A stretch of 64,000 nt of DNA from Streptomyces spirodelae. GTDB taxonomy: Bacteria; Actinomycetota; Actinomycetes; Streptomycetales; Streptomycetaceae. A model generated the notes under the pieces. That model made no database searches and was not told where the DNA came from. It worked only from the letters and a program-made list of their open reading frames with translations. A program made the translations under genes and the position numbers. This document shows, piece by piece, positions 31,340-39,309 of this stretch. The stretch lies in NCBI RefSeq assembly GCF_017676385.1, contig NZ_JAFFZN010000020.1, forward strand, positions 62,001 to 126,000, given 5' to 3'. Position 1 is the first letter of the stretch. Every line of letters begins with the position of its first letter.

Positions 31340-32239
31340 TCACGTCTCCGTGCGGTACATCAGGTCCGTCTCATGGGTGCGGAAGCCCAGGCCCTCGTAG
31401 ACGCGGACGGCGGCGGTGTTGTCGGCGTCGACGTAGAGCATGGCGGTCGGTAGCCCGCGCTCCTCGGCGAGGTACCGCAGGCCGATGGCGGTGAGGGCCT
31501 TGCCGAGGCCGCTGCCCTGGGCTTCGGGGCTGACCCCGAGGACATAGACCTCGCCCAGTTCCTCGGCCGAGTGCACCTTCGTCCAGTGGAAGCCGACCAG
31601 GCGCCCGTCCCGTTCGGCGAGGAAGAAGCCGACCGGGTCGAACCAGGGCTCAGTCTTGCGGTCCTCCAGGTCTCGCTGGGTGAGATTGCCCTGCTCGGGG
31701 TGGTGCGCGAAGGCGGCGGCGTTGAGGGCCAGCCAGGCGGCGTCGTCCTCCCCCGGACGGAAGGCCCGAATCGTCACCCCCTCAGGCAGTGACGGTTCGG
31801 ACAGGTCGAACCCGGCGAGCGGGCGCCGCAGCTGCCGCAGCTCGCGGAAGAGGGTCATGCCCAGGCTCTGCGCCAGGTGCCGGGCCGCCGGGTGACCGCC
31901 GTGCGCCCAGACCCGCAGCCGCCGCCCGGACTGCTCCATGAGCACCTGCCCCAGCCGCCTGCCGAAGCCGTTGCCCCGGCGCGTGGGTGCGACGACGAGC
32001 TCCCCGGCGGGTGCCTCCACCGGGTCGGTGTCCTCCAGTTGCGCGTAACCGGCCAGGACCCCGTCGCCGTCGCGCAGCAGCAGGTGGCGCACGCCCGGGC
32101 GCGCGCCGCCGCGCAGTTGGAGCCGGCCCTGCTCGGAGACGGCGGGCTGGCCGTCCTCCCGTGCGGCTGCGTCGATCAGCGCCTGGACCTCTCGTACGCC
32201 CTCCGCGGACACCTCGTCCACAACATCCACGTCACTCAT
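31340..32239 (-). CDS. mshD: Mycothiol synthase (GNAT acetyltransferase)
   Basis: Last step of mycothiol synthesis: acetylates Cys-GlcN-Ins with acetyl-CoA. 299 aa with two GNAT domains, as is diagnostic for MshD: the N-terminal one has LVVAPTRRGNGFGRRLGQVL, the C-terminal one VYVLGVSPEAQGSGLGKALT and LYVDADNTAAVRVYEGLGF. Substrate-contact block RDLEDRKTEPWFDPVGFFLA and the final THETDLMYR are typical. TAGGGT (32247-32252) is 7 nt before the ATG with no ribosome binding site, predicting a leaderless mRNA. Confidence 0.96.
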   Translation of the reverse strand: MSDVDVVDEVSAEGVREVQALIDAAAREDGQPAVSEQGRLQLRGGARPGVRHLLLRDGDGVLAGYAQLEDTDPVEAPAGELVVAPTRRGNGFGRRLGQVLMEQSGRRLRVWAHGGHPAARHLAQSLGMTLFRELRQLRRPLAGFDLSEPSLPEGVTIRAFRPGEDDAAWLALNAAAFAHHPEQGNLTQRDLEDRKTEPWFDPVGFFLAERDGRLVGFHWTKVHSAEELGEVYVLGVSPEAQGSGLGKALTAIGLRYLAEERGLPTAMLYVDADNTAAVRVYEGLGFRTHETDLMYRTET

Positions 32240-32296
32240 GGGAACGACCCTACGGCCGAACGCGGGCGAACGGACCGCCCGTCCCCCATCCCGCCC

Positions 32297-32350
32297 GTCC
32301 CGCGAGCTCGGTCGGTCCCGCGAGCTCGGTCGGTCCCGCGAGCTCAGCCG
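32297..32350. repeat. Three 18-bp tandem repeats upstream of mshD
   Basis: GTCCCGCGAGCTCGGTCG is repeated three times (32297-32314, 32315-32332, 32333-32350) in the gap between mshD and the histidine kinase gene. Each contains the palindrome CGAGCTCG or a variant of it. Confidence 0.85.
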
Positions 32351-32361
32351 GTCCCGTACGA

Positions 32362-33834
32362 TCAGCCGGGCGCCCCGGTGGGCGGCGGGGTGGGGGCTCC
32401 GGGCAGCCGCAGTACCGCCTCGGTCCCCGGACCGCCGTCCGCGGGCTGCTGGAGCCGCACTTCGCCGCCGCTCTGCCGCACGGTGCGGGCGACGATCGAC
32501 AGGCCGAGGCCCGATCCTGGCAGGCTCCGCGCCGAGGGGGAGCGCCAGAAGCGGTCGAAGACGTGCGGGAGTTCGTCGGCGGGCACCCCCGGGCCCTGGT
32601 CCCGCACGGTCAGCACTCCGTCGCGCAGCCGGGTGTGCACGGTGCCGCCCTCGGGACTGAACTTGATCGCGTTGTCCAGCAGATTGACCACCGACCGCTC
32701 CAGGGCCGCCGGTTCGGCCCGCACGTACCAGGGGGCGAGGTCCGTCGTCAGGGTCAGCCGAGGACCGCGCGGGCGGACCCGTTCCACGGCGCGCTGGGCG
32801 ATCTCGTGCAGCCCGACGACCTCCGTGCGGGCGGGAGCGCCCGGCTCCTGGACGCTCCCCTCGGCCTCGGGCGCGGCCTGCGGACGCGAGAGCTCCTGCA
32901 GGTCGCCGATGAGGTCGGCCAGCTCGGCCATCTGCGCCTGCACGGACGTCAGCAGTTCCCTGCGGTCCTCCTCGGGCAGTGCCCGCCCGGTCTCCTCGCT
33001 GCGCACCAGCAGATCGATGTTGGTGCGCAGCGACGTCAGCGGGGTGCGCAGCTCGTGGCCCGCGTCCGCGATCAGTTGCTGCTGCAGCTCGCGCGAGGAG
33101 GCCAGCGCCTCGGTCATGGCGTTGAAGGAGCGGGAGAGCCGGGCGATCTCGTCGTGCCCGTCCGTGGGGATGCGCACTGCCAGATCCTCGGTGCGGGCGA
33201 TGTGCTCGACGGCCTCGGTGAGCCGGTCGACGGGCCGCAGCCCGGCGCGGGCCAGTGCGACGCCGGCGCCCGCCGCACCCAGCACACCCGCGCCGCCGAC
33301 CAGGGAGAGGATCAGCGCGAGGTTGCGGAGCGACTCGTCGATCTCGGCCATCGGCCGGGCCACCGAAACCGCGAGGTTGGTGCCCGCCACGGGGGTGGTG
33401 CGCACCCGGTACTCGGTGCCGTTGGTGGCGCGCGCCGTGTGCAGGGACTCGCGCCGGCCCCGCTCGGCCACCCGCACATCCGCGTCGGTCACATCCAGCT
33501 TCCGCCCGACGATCACGCAGCTGCTGCCGGAGGTGTCCACCACCTGCACGGTGGCGCCGAAGGGGTTGGGCGCGGGCCGGTCGGGCGGTGTGCACTGCCC
33601 GGACTGCACCCGGTCGACGACGGTGCCGGGCGAGACGGAGGTGTCACGCAGCGAGTCGTCCAGGGAGCCCAGCAGCTGCGCGCGTACGAGGAACCAGCAG
33701 GCCAGCGCGCAGGCGGCGACCGCCAGCGCGACCGTGGTGGCGGCCAGCAGCGCCAGGCGTCCGCGCAGCGGCATGGAGACGGCCCGGGCGCTCCGGCGCC
33801 GCAGCCGGAACAGCGTGCTGCGCGGAGAGCTCAC
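32362..33834 (-). CDS. Sensor histidine kinase (HAMP, OmpR-type partner)
   Basis: A 490-residue kinase. TM1 (about 29-50), an extracytoplasmic domain (about 52-165) with two Cys (SGQCTPPDR, SSCVIVGRK), TM2 (about 173-196), HAMP, then the phosphoacceptor His in LIADAGHELRTPLTSLRTNI and an ATPase domain (NLLDNAIKFSPEGG, VRDQGPGVP, SGLGLSIVARTV). It overlaps the upstream response regulator gene by 4 nt. Preceded by an HtrA protease gene in the same orientation, as in the MprAB-type envelope-stress systems of actinobacteria. A cell-envelope stress signal is therefore likely, by analogy. Confidence 0.92.
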   Translation of the reverse strand: MSSPRSTLFRLRRRSARAVSMPLRGRLALLAATTVALAVAACALACWFLVRAQLLGSLDDSLRDTSVSPGTVVDRVQSGQCTPPDRPAPNPFGATVQVVDTSGSSCVIVGRKLDVTDADVRVAERGRRESLHTARATNGTEYRVRTTPVAGTNLAVSVARPMAEIDESLRNLALILSLVGGAGVLGAAGAGVALARAGLRPVDRLTEAVEHIARTEDLAVRIPTDGHDEIARLSRSFNAMTEALASSRELQQQLIADAGHELRTPLTSLRTNIDLLVRSEETGRALPEEDRRELLTSVQAQMAELADLIGDLQELSRPQAAPEAEGSVQEPGAPARTEVVGLHEIAQRAVERVRPRGPRLTLTTDLAPWYVRAEPAALERSVVNLLDNAIKFSPEGGTVHTRLRDGVLTVRDQGPGVPADELPHVFDRFWRSPSARSLPGSGLGLSIVARTVRQSGGEVRLQQPADGGPGTEAVLRLPGAPTPPPTGAPG

Positions 33835-34559
33835 GCCTCGTCCCGCAGCACATAGCCCACGCCGCGCACCGTGTGCACCAGGCGCGGCTCGCCGCCCGCC
33901 TCGGTCTTGCGCCGCAGGTACATCACATACACATCCAGCGAGTTGGACGACGGCTCGAAGTCGAAGCCCCAGACGGCCTTGAGGATCTGCTCCCTGGTGA
34001 GCACCTGACGCGGGTGGGCCAGGAACATCTCCAGCAGCGTGTACTCGGTACGCGTCAGCTCCACAGACCGCTCGCCCCGGGTGACCTCCCGGGTGAGCAG
34101 GTCCATCCGCAGGTCGGCGAAGGTCAGCGTCTCCGGCTCCTGGGCCGCCTCGGCCTGCGCCTGGGCGCGCGCGTAGGAGCTGCGCCGCAGCAAGGCGCGG
34201 ACGCGGGCGAGGAGTTCGTCCAGTTCGAACGGTTTGACGAGGTAGTCGTCGGCTCCCGCGTCCAGCCCGGTGACGCGGTCGCCGACGGTGTCGCGCGCTG
34301 TCAGCATCAGTACGGGCACCCGCACCCCGGTGGCCCGCAGCCTGCGCGCGGCCGTCAGTCCGTCCATCCGGGGCATCAGCACGTCGAGCACGATCAGATC
34401 GGGCTGGTGCTCGGCCACCTTCTCCAGGGCCTCGGCGCCGTCGGCAGCCAGCAGTGTCTCGTACCCCTCGAAGCTCAGGCTGCGGCGGAGCGCGTCACGG
34501 ACGGCGGGCTCGTCGTCCACGACGAGGATGGTCTGTTTCGTCTGCGTCTCGGCGGGCAT
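33831..34559 (-). CDS. OmpR-family response regulator (MprA-like)
   Basis: A 242-residue regulator with phosphoacceptor Asp59 (LIVLDVLMPRMDG), the Thr in MLTARDTV and the Lys in YLVKPFELDEL, followed by a winged-helix domain (VELTRTEYTLLEMFLAHPRQ; WGFDFEPSSNSLDVYVMYLR; TVRGVGYVLRDEA). The start may be ATG 34559 or GTG 34604; the latter overlaps the htrA stop by 8 nt and would give tight coupling, so the true product may have 15 more residues. Cognate to the kinase just downstream. Confidence 0.92.
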   Translation of the reverse strand: MPAETQTKQTILVVDDEPAVRDALRRSLSFEGYETLLAADGAEALEKVAEHQPDLIVLDVLMPRMDGLTAARRLRATGVRVPVLMLTARDTVGDRVTGLDAGADDYLVKPFELDELLARVRALLRRSSYARAQAQAEAAQEPETLTFADLRMDLLTREVTRGERSVELTRTEYTLLEMFLAHPRQVLTREQILKAVWGFDFEPSSNSLDVYVMYLRRKTEAGGEPRLVHTVRGVGYVLRDEA

Positions 34560-34596
34560 GGTCACCAGCTTGGCACCGCCCTCACCTGCGGGAGCG

Positions 34597-35637
34597 TCAT
34601 GCACCGCCGTCCCGCAGCGAGTCCAGGTCCTGCTTCACGTCGTTGACCGGGATGGCGAAGCCGAGCCCGACGCTGCCCGCGCTGGCCTGGGGCGCCTGTC
34701 CATTGCCCGAACCGGACGAGAAGATGGCCGAGTTTATGCCGATGACCTGCCCGGCCATGTTGAACAGCGGGCCCCCGGAGTTGCCCGGGTTGAGGGAGGC
34801 GTCGGTCTGAATGGCCTTGTAGGTGGTGGTCTCCCCCTGGACACCGCCGTTGTACTGGCCGCCGCCGAACTCGAACGGCCAGCCGTCGCCGTTCCCCTGG
34901 CCGCCCTGCAGTTCATTCTGGTCGCCGTCCGCCTTGGGGACCTTCACCTCGCGGTCCTTGGCGGAGACGATGCCGCTGGTCACGGTGTTCGACAGGCCCT
35001 CGGGCGAGCCGATGGCGACCACCTGGTCCCCGACGCCGACCGCGTCGGAGTCGCCGAGCGCGGCGGGCTTGAGATCGCTCTGCCCGTCCACCTTGAGCAG
35101 CGCCAGGTCCTTGTCGGCGTCGGTGCCCACCACCTTCGCCCGCGCGGTCCTGCCGTCGCTGAAGGTGACCTTCACGGTGTCGGCACCGGAGACGACATGG
35201 TTATTGGTGAGGATCTGGCCGTCCTTGGTGATGATGACGCCCGAGCCGGTCGACTGCCCCGAGCCGCCGGTCGCCTTGATCTCCACCACGCTGTCCTTGA
35301 CGCTCTCCACCACCTGGGAGACCTTGCCCTGCGCTGTCGCGTTGCTGCCGCTGGCGGTGGGCGCCGCCACGCTCGTCCCGCCGTCGCCGCCCAACAGCTG
35401 CTCCATGCCGTACGCGGTGCCTCCGCCGATCACCGCTGCGGCCAGCGCCACGGCGCTCAGCAGCGCGGCGGGCCGCCGCATCCGGCGCCGCCGCGGGTGG
35501 GGGCCGCCCTCGTGCGTGGGGAACGTGGCGTACGGCGGCTCGGCCGGAGGCGGAGGCACGGCACCGAAGGAGGCTGTGCCCTGCGCGTGCTGCGAGTGCC
35601 GCGAGTCCTGCGGGTTCTCCCGCTCGAAGTTCTCCAT
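34597..35637 (-). CDS. HtrA/DegP-like trypsin-family protease lacking a PDZ domain
   Basis: A 346-residue membrane-anchored serine protease. The cytoplasmic N-terminus (1-52) is Pro-rich, followed by one transmembrane helix (about 58-77) and an extracytoplasmic protease domain with catalytic His147 (ILTNNHVVSG), Asp177 (KDLALLKV) and Ser287 (LNPGNSGGPLFN). The protein ends about 35 residues after GLGFAIPVN, where HtrA proteins normally continue into a PDZ domain. A Gly/Asn-rich insertion (GGQGNGDGWPFEFGGGQYNG) lies in the regulatory loop region. First gene of the operon with the two-component system; probably its target or modulator of envelope quality control. Confidence 0.93.
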   Translation of the reverse strand: MENFERENPQDSRHSQHAQGTASFGAVPPPPAEPPYATFPTHEGGPHPRRRRMRRPAALLSAVALAAAVIGGGTAYGMEQLLGGDGGTSVAAPTASGSNATAQGKVSQVVESVKDSVVEIKATGGSGQSTGSGVIITKDGQILTNNHVVSGADTVKVTFSDGRTARAKVVGTDADKDLALLKVDGQSDLKPAALGDSDAVGVGDQVVAIGSPEGLSNTVTSGIVSAKDREVKVPKADGDQNELQGGQGNGDGWPFEFGGGQYNGGVQGETTTYKAIQTDASLNPGNSGGPLFNMAGQVIGINSAIFSSGSGNGQAPQASAGSVGLGFAIPVNDVKQDLDSLRDGGA

Positions 35638-35698
35638 GCCCCTGAGGGTGGCTCCGCAATATGAGAGCTCTCTGAAGAGGCCCTGAGAAACCCCCGAG

Positions 35699-36748
35699 TT
35701 ATGCCGGGTCGCAGCCGCAGGAGCGGCGGATGACGAGCCCTGACGGAAACTGCCGCACCCGGCCCTTGCTGCCGGGCACCCCGCCGTTGCGGGTGCCGGG
35801 AATCCGCAGCGACTCGTCCAGCACCAGGTCGACGGCCGCCTTCGCCATCGCCTCGCGGTCCGAGCCGACGGTGGTCAGTGGGGGATCGGTCAGCCCCGCC
35901 TCCTTCACGTCGTCGAACCCGGCGACCGCCAGCTCGCCGGGCACGTCGATGCCCAGCTCGCGCGCCGCGCGCAGCACTCCGATGGCCTGGTCGTCGGTGG
36001 CGCAGAACAGCGCGGTGGGACGGTCCGGGCCGCGCAGCAGGTCCAGTGCGACCCGGTAGGTGTCGTACCGGTTGTACGGGGCCTGGAAGAGGCGGCCCTC
36101 GACGGACTTGCCCGCCTCCCTCATCGCCCGGCTCCAGCCCTCGACGTGGTCGGTGACCGGGTCCCCGTGCTTCGGCGTGGACTCCATCCCGCCGAGGCAG
36201 GCCACGTAGTCGTGCCCGTGCTCCAGCAGATGCCGGGTGGCCAGCTGGGCGCCGCCCATGTCGTCGAGGACGACGGCGACGTCGTCGATGGCCTCGGGCC
36301 GCCGGTGCATCAGCACGACGCGGGCGTCCCACGCGTCGATCTCCGTGGCCGCGTGCTCGCTGGGCCCCGCGCTGATCAGGATGAGCCCTGAGACCCGCAT
36401 ACCGAGGAAAGCGCGCAGGTAGTGCACCTCGCGCTCGTCCAGATAGTCCGAATTGCCGACCAGCACCATCTTGCCGCGCTCGGCCGCCGCGCGTTCGACG
36501 GCATGCGCCATCTCCGCGAAGAACGGCTGGCGGGCGTCCGGGACGACCAGCCCTATGAGGTCGGTACGCCGCGACGCCATGGCCTGCGCCACCCGGTCGG
36601 GGCGGTACCCCAACTCCTTGATCGCCGCGAGCACCCGCTCGCGGGTCGCCGGCGCGACCGGACGGGGACCGTTGTTGATCACATAACTGACAACGGCTGT
36701 CGAGGTCCCCGCCACCCTCGCCACGTCGTCCCGCGTCACCTTGGCCAC
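35699..36748 (-). CDS. LacI-family transcriptional regulator
   Basis: A 349-residue repressor. N-terminal helix-turn-helix and hinge (VTRDDVARVAGTSTAVVSYV, NNGPRPVAPATRERVLAAI) and a periplasmic-binding-like effector domain (LIGLVVPDARQPFFAEMAHA through VAGFDDVKEAGLTDPPLTTV). The effector is unknown. GTG start; TAGACT (36755-36760) is 6 nt upstream, so the transcript is predicted leaderless. It sits between htrA and glnR as a separate unit, since the glnR terminator precedes it. A C-terminal Cys pair (RRSCGCDPA) is notable. Confidence 0.93.
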   Translation of the reverse strand: MAKVTRDDVARVAGTSTAVVSYVINNGPRPVAPATRERVLAAIKELGYRPDRVAQAMASRRTDLIGLVVPDARQPFFAEMAHAVERAAAERGKMVLVGNSDYLDEREVHYLRAFLGMRVSGLILISAGPSEHAATEIDAWDARVVLMHRRPEAIDDVAVVLDDMGGAQLATRHLLEHGHDYVACLGGMESTPKHGDPVTDHVEGWSRAMREAGKSVEGRLFQAPYNRYDTYRVALDLLRGPDRPTALFCATDDQAIGVLRAARELGIDVPGELAVAGFDDVKEAGLTDPPLTTVGSDREAMAKAAVDLVLDESLRIPGTRNGGVPGSKGRVRQFPSGLVIRRSCGCDPA

Positions 36749-36811
36749 GCCGAGAGTCTACGCGGGATGAGCCACCCTCTCCCCCGCCGCGACGGCGATC
36801 AGCCGAAGCGT

Positions 36812-36875
36812 ACGTACCCGGCGGTGCCGAACCCACCCGCAGTACGGGTCGTTCGGCACCGCCGGACAGGTACGT
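36812..36875 (-). terminator. glnR terminator
   Basis: A two-part stem: ACGTACC (36812-36818) with GGTACGT (36869-36875), then the perfect 14-bp CGGCGGTGCCGAAC (36819-36832) with 36851-36864; a 4-nt bulge lies between. It follows the glnR stop codon by 5 nt. Confidence 0.9.
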
Positions 36876-36880
36876 CGTGA

Positions 36881-37651
36881 TCAGTCGCCGTTGCGGCGGG
36901 AAGTCCCGGCGGCCTCCCTCGTGACACGCTCCGCCTCATCCGCGACGGACTCGGCCGGGCCCTCGCTCTTCTCGGCCCCCTTCTCGGGAGCGACGAAGCG
37001 GTAGCCCACATTGCGTACGGTCCCGATCAGCGCCTCGTGCTCGGGCCCGAGCTTCGCGCGCAGCCGCCGCACATGGACATCCACGGTGCGGGTGCCGCCG
37101 AAGTAGTCGTACCCCCACACCTCCTGGAGCAGCTGGGCGCGGGTGAAGACCCGCCCGGGGTGCTGCGCGAGGAACTTCAGCAGCTCGAACTCCTTGAAGG
37201 TCAGATCCAGGATGCGGCCCTTCAGCTTGGCGCTGTAGGTCGCCTCGTCGACCGACAGATCACCGTTGCGGATCTCCATCGGACTGTCGTCCGCTGCGAC
37301 CTGTCGGCGGCCGGTGGCCAGCCGCAGCCGGGCCTCCACCTCGGCGGGGCCCGCGGTCTCCAGCAGGACGTCGTCCACGCCCCACTCCGCCGTGACGGCG
37401 GCGAGCCCGCCCTCCGTGACGATCAGCATCAGCGGACAGCCGGGCCCGGTCGAGCGCAGCAGCTGGCACAGCGACCTGACCTGCGGCAGGTCGCGACGGC
37501 CGTCGACGAGGATCACATCGGCGGACGGCGCGTCCACCAGCGCGGGCCCCTCGGCGGGGGCGACCCGCACGTTGTGCAGGAGCAGCCCCAGCGCGGGCAG
37601 CACCTCGGAGGAGGGCTGGAGTGCGTTGGTGAGAAGAAGCAGTGAACTCAT
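36881..37651 (-). CDS. glnR: Orphan OmpR-type nitrogen regulator GlnR
   Basis: Global activator/repressor of nitrogen assimilation (glnA, amtB, nirB and others in Streptomyces). 256 aa: an atypical receiver domain with Asp50 (DVILVDGRRDL) but lacking the acidic pair of true receivers, which fits its being an unphosphorylated homodimer, and a winged helix (LDLTFKEFELLKFLAQHPGR; VWGYDYFGGTRTVDVHVRRL; TVRNVGYRF). An acidic tail of about 30 residues follows. ATG start with GAGGGG about 9 nt upstream. No partner kinase nearby, as expected. Confidence 0.96.
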   Translation of the reverse strand: MSSLLLLTNALQPSSEVLPALGLLLHNVRVAPAEGPALVDAPSADVILVDGRRDLPQVRSLCQLLRSTGPGCPLMLIVTEGGLAAVTAEWGVDDVLLETAGPAEVEARLRLATGRRQVAADDSPMEIRNGDLSVDEATYSAKLKGRILDLTFKEFELLKFLAQHPGRVFTRAQLLQEVWGYDYFGGTRTVDVHVRRLRAKLGPEHEALIGTVRNVGYRFVAPEKGAEKSEGPAESVADEAERVTREAAGTSRRNGD

Positions 37652-38016
37652 GCGATGACACCCCTCTGCACGAGGGTCCACGTGCCACGTGGTTGGTGCG
37701 CTTTCGAACGGCCTCGGTTCCGGTCTCGGTTCTGCACGGTTCGCTTGCCCATGACGTCGAGTTCCCTCCTGGCGCCCCGCGTCCCGGGCGCCACCCGGGA
37801 CATGGCCCGGGGGAATATGGCGGCACTGCTTCGTACGGCACTGCCCGAGGGCCGGGCCGCGGCCTGTCCCACCGGCCCCGACCCCCAGAAAGCACAAAAG
37901 GACCCGGGGGCGACGCTGCCCGGATCCTGCTTGCAGAGCAGAATACCCGGACGAGGGACCGAGCGGCATGTGATGTCGCTCGCGATCACCAGCAGACCAT
38001 TACGGAGAGTTTCCCT
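37652..38016. other. Divergent intergenic region glnR / hydrolase
   Basis: 365 bp without a gene. It contains the near-repeat CTCGGTTCCGG / CTCGGTTCT (37712-37732), two CCCGGG palindromes around 37795-37810 and a GC-rich stem near 37910. No clear consensus promoter was seen; the hydrolase start has GGAGAG at about -12. Confidence 0.5.
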
Positions 38017-39030
38017 ATGGGTGCGGTTCGCACCGTGTTGCGGGCGGCGGACGGGGTCCGCATCGAGGCCGAGTACGAGCCGTACGCGGGCAGGGCCACC
38101 GGCGCCGAAGCGGCCGGGGACCCGGGCGTGATCGTGGTGGCGCACGGTTTCACCGGCTCCCTCGACCGGCCCGCGCTGCGCCGGGCGGCCACCGCGTTCA
38201 CCCGGTACGCGGCCGTCGTGACCTTCTCCTTCCGGGGCCACGGCCGCTCGGGCGGGCGCTCGACCGTGGGTGACCTGGAGGTACTGGACCTGGCGGCCGC
38301 CGTGGCGTGGGCCCGTACGTTCGGACACCGCCGGGTGGCGACCGTCGGCTTCTCGATGGGTGGCTCCGTCGTCCTGCGGCACGGGGCGCTGCACCGCGCC
38401 GGGGCGCTGCACCGCGCCGAACGCGGCACCGAACGCGGCGCCGGGCACCCCGCCGGTCACCCAGCGTCAACCTCCGATCCGGTGATGCACAGGGGGCGCA
38501 CAGTCGCGCGCACACCCGCCCGGGGCGGCGCACACGACGCAGGAGACGCGCGGAGTGACGCGTACGCCGACGCCGTGGTCGCCGTCAGCGCACCCGCGCG
38601 CTGGTACTACCGCGGCACGGCGCCGATGCGGCGGCTGCACTGGGCCATCCAGCACCCCCTCGGCCGCCTCGTCTCGCGCTACGGGCTCCGCACCCGCGTC
38701 CACCACCGGGACTGGGACCCGGTCCCCCTCTCGCCCGTCGCCGCGGCCCCGCTGATCGCCCCCGTACCGCTGCTGGTCGTACACGGCGACCAGGACCCCT
38801 ACTTCCCTGTCGACCATCCCCTCGCCCTCGCCGAGGCGGCGGACCCGGAAGCGTCCGAGCTGTGGCTGCTGCCCGGTTTCGGCCACGCGGAGAACTCCGC
38901 CGACGCCGCGCTGCTGGACCGGATCGCCGACTGGGCGGCGACCCGGCTACAAGCACCGGCCGCGAGGGCCCATCATGTAAGCCGCACACCGGATCACCTA
39001 CCGGACGCCACCGAGGGCACGGACGGCTGA
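38017..39030 (+). CDS. Alpha/beta hydrolase
   Basis: A 337-residue serine hydrolase. The oxyanion motif VIVVAHGFTGSLDRP is followed by the nucleophile elbow ATVGFSMGGSVVLRHG, an Asp in LLVVHGDQDPYFPVDHP and the His in LLPGFGHAENSADAA. Between the nucleophile and the acid lies an unusual insertion of about 55 residues (ALHRAGALHRAERGTERGAG onward), Ala/Gly/Arg/His-rich and likely a disordered cap. Similar genes stand next to glnR in Streptomyces. Start ATG with GGAGAG about 12 nt upstream. It is followed 12 nt later by the MoaD-like gene, so both are co-transcribed. Substrate unknown. Confidence 0.88.
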   Translation: MGAVRTVLRAADGVRIEAEYEPYAGRATGAEAAGDPGVIVVAHGFTGSLDRPALRRAATAFTRYAAVVTFSFRGHGRSGGRSTVGDLEVLDLAAAVAWARTFGHRRVATVGFSMGGSVVLRHGALHRAGALHRAERGTERGAGHPAGHPASTSDPVMHRGRTVARTPARGGAHDAGDARSDAYADAVVAVSAPARWYYRGTAPMRRLHWAIQHPLGRLVSRYGLRTRVHHRDWDPVPLSPVAAAPLIAPVPLLVVHGDQDPYFPVDHPLALAEAADPEASELWLLPGFGHAENSADAALLDRIADWAATRLQAPAARAHHVSRTPDHLPDATEGTDG

Positions 39031-39042
39031 GAGGGACCCACC

Positions 39043-39309
39043 ATGGCCAGCGGCACGATCCGCTACTGGGCGGCGGCGAAGGCCGCGGCAGGCACCGCCG
39101 AGGAGCCGTACGACGCCGGCACCCTCGCGGACGCGCTACGGCGCGCGCGAGAGCGGCACGCAGAGCGGCCCGAGTTCGCACGCGTACTACTGCGCTGCTC
39201 CTTCCTGGTGGACGGCGACCCGGTCGGCACCCGCACCCACGAGACCGTTCAGCTCAGCGAGGGCGGCACCGTCGAGGTCCTCCCCCCGTTCGCCGGAGGC
39301 GCCCGATGA
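39043..39309 (+). CDS. MoaD/ThiS-family ubiquitin-like sulfur carrier
   Basis: An 88-residue beta-grasp protein. Family features: GTIRYWAAAKAAAGTAEEPY at the N-terminus, LLRCSFLVDGDPVG and VEVLPPFAGGAR at the C-terminus. MoaD and ThiS must end in Gly-Gly to be adenylated; here two extra residues (Ala-Arg) follow the GG, because the stop overlaps the start of the next gene (ATGA). It may need processing, or may be a regulatory relative. Start ATG with GAGAGGGA 9 nt upstream. In sulfur metabolism such proteins donate thiocarboxylate for molybdopterin, thiazole or cysteine. Confidence 0.85.
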   Translation: MASGTIRYWAAAKAAAGTAEEPYDAGTLADALRRARERHAERPEFARVLLRCSFLVDGDPVGTRTHETVQLSEGGTVEVLPPFAGGAR

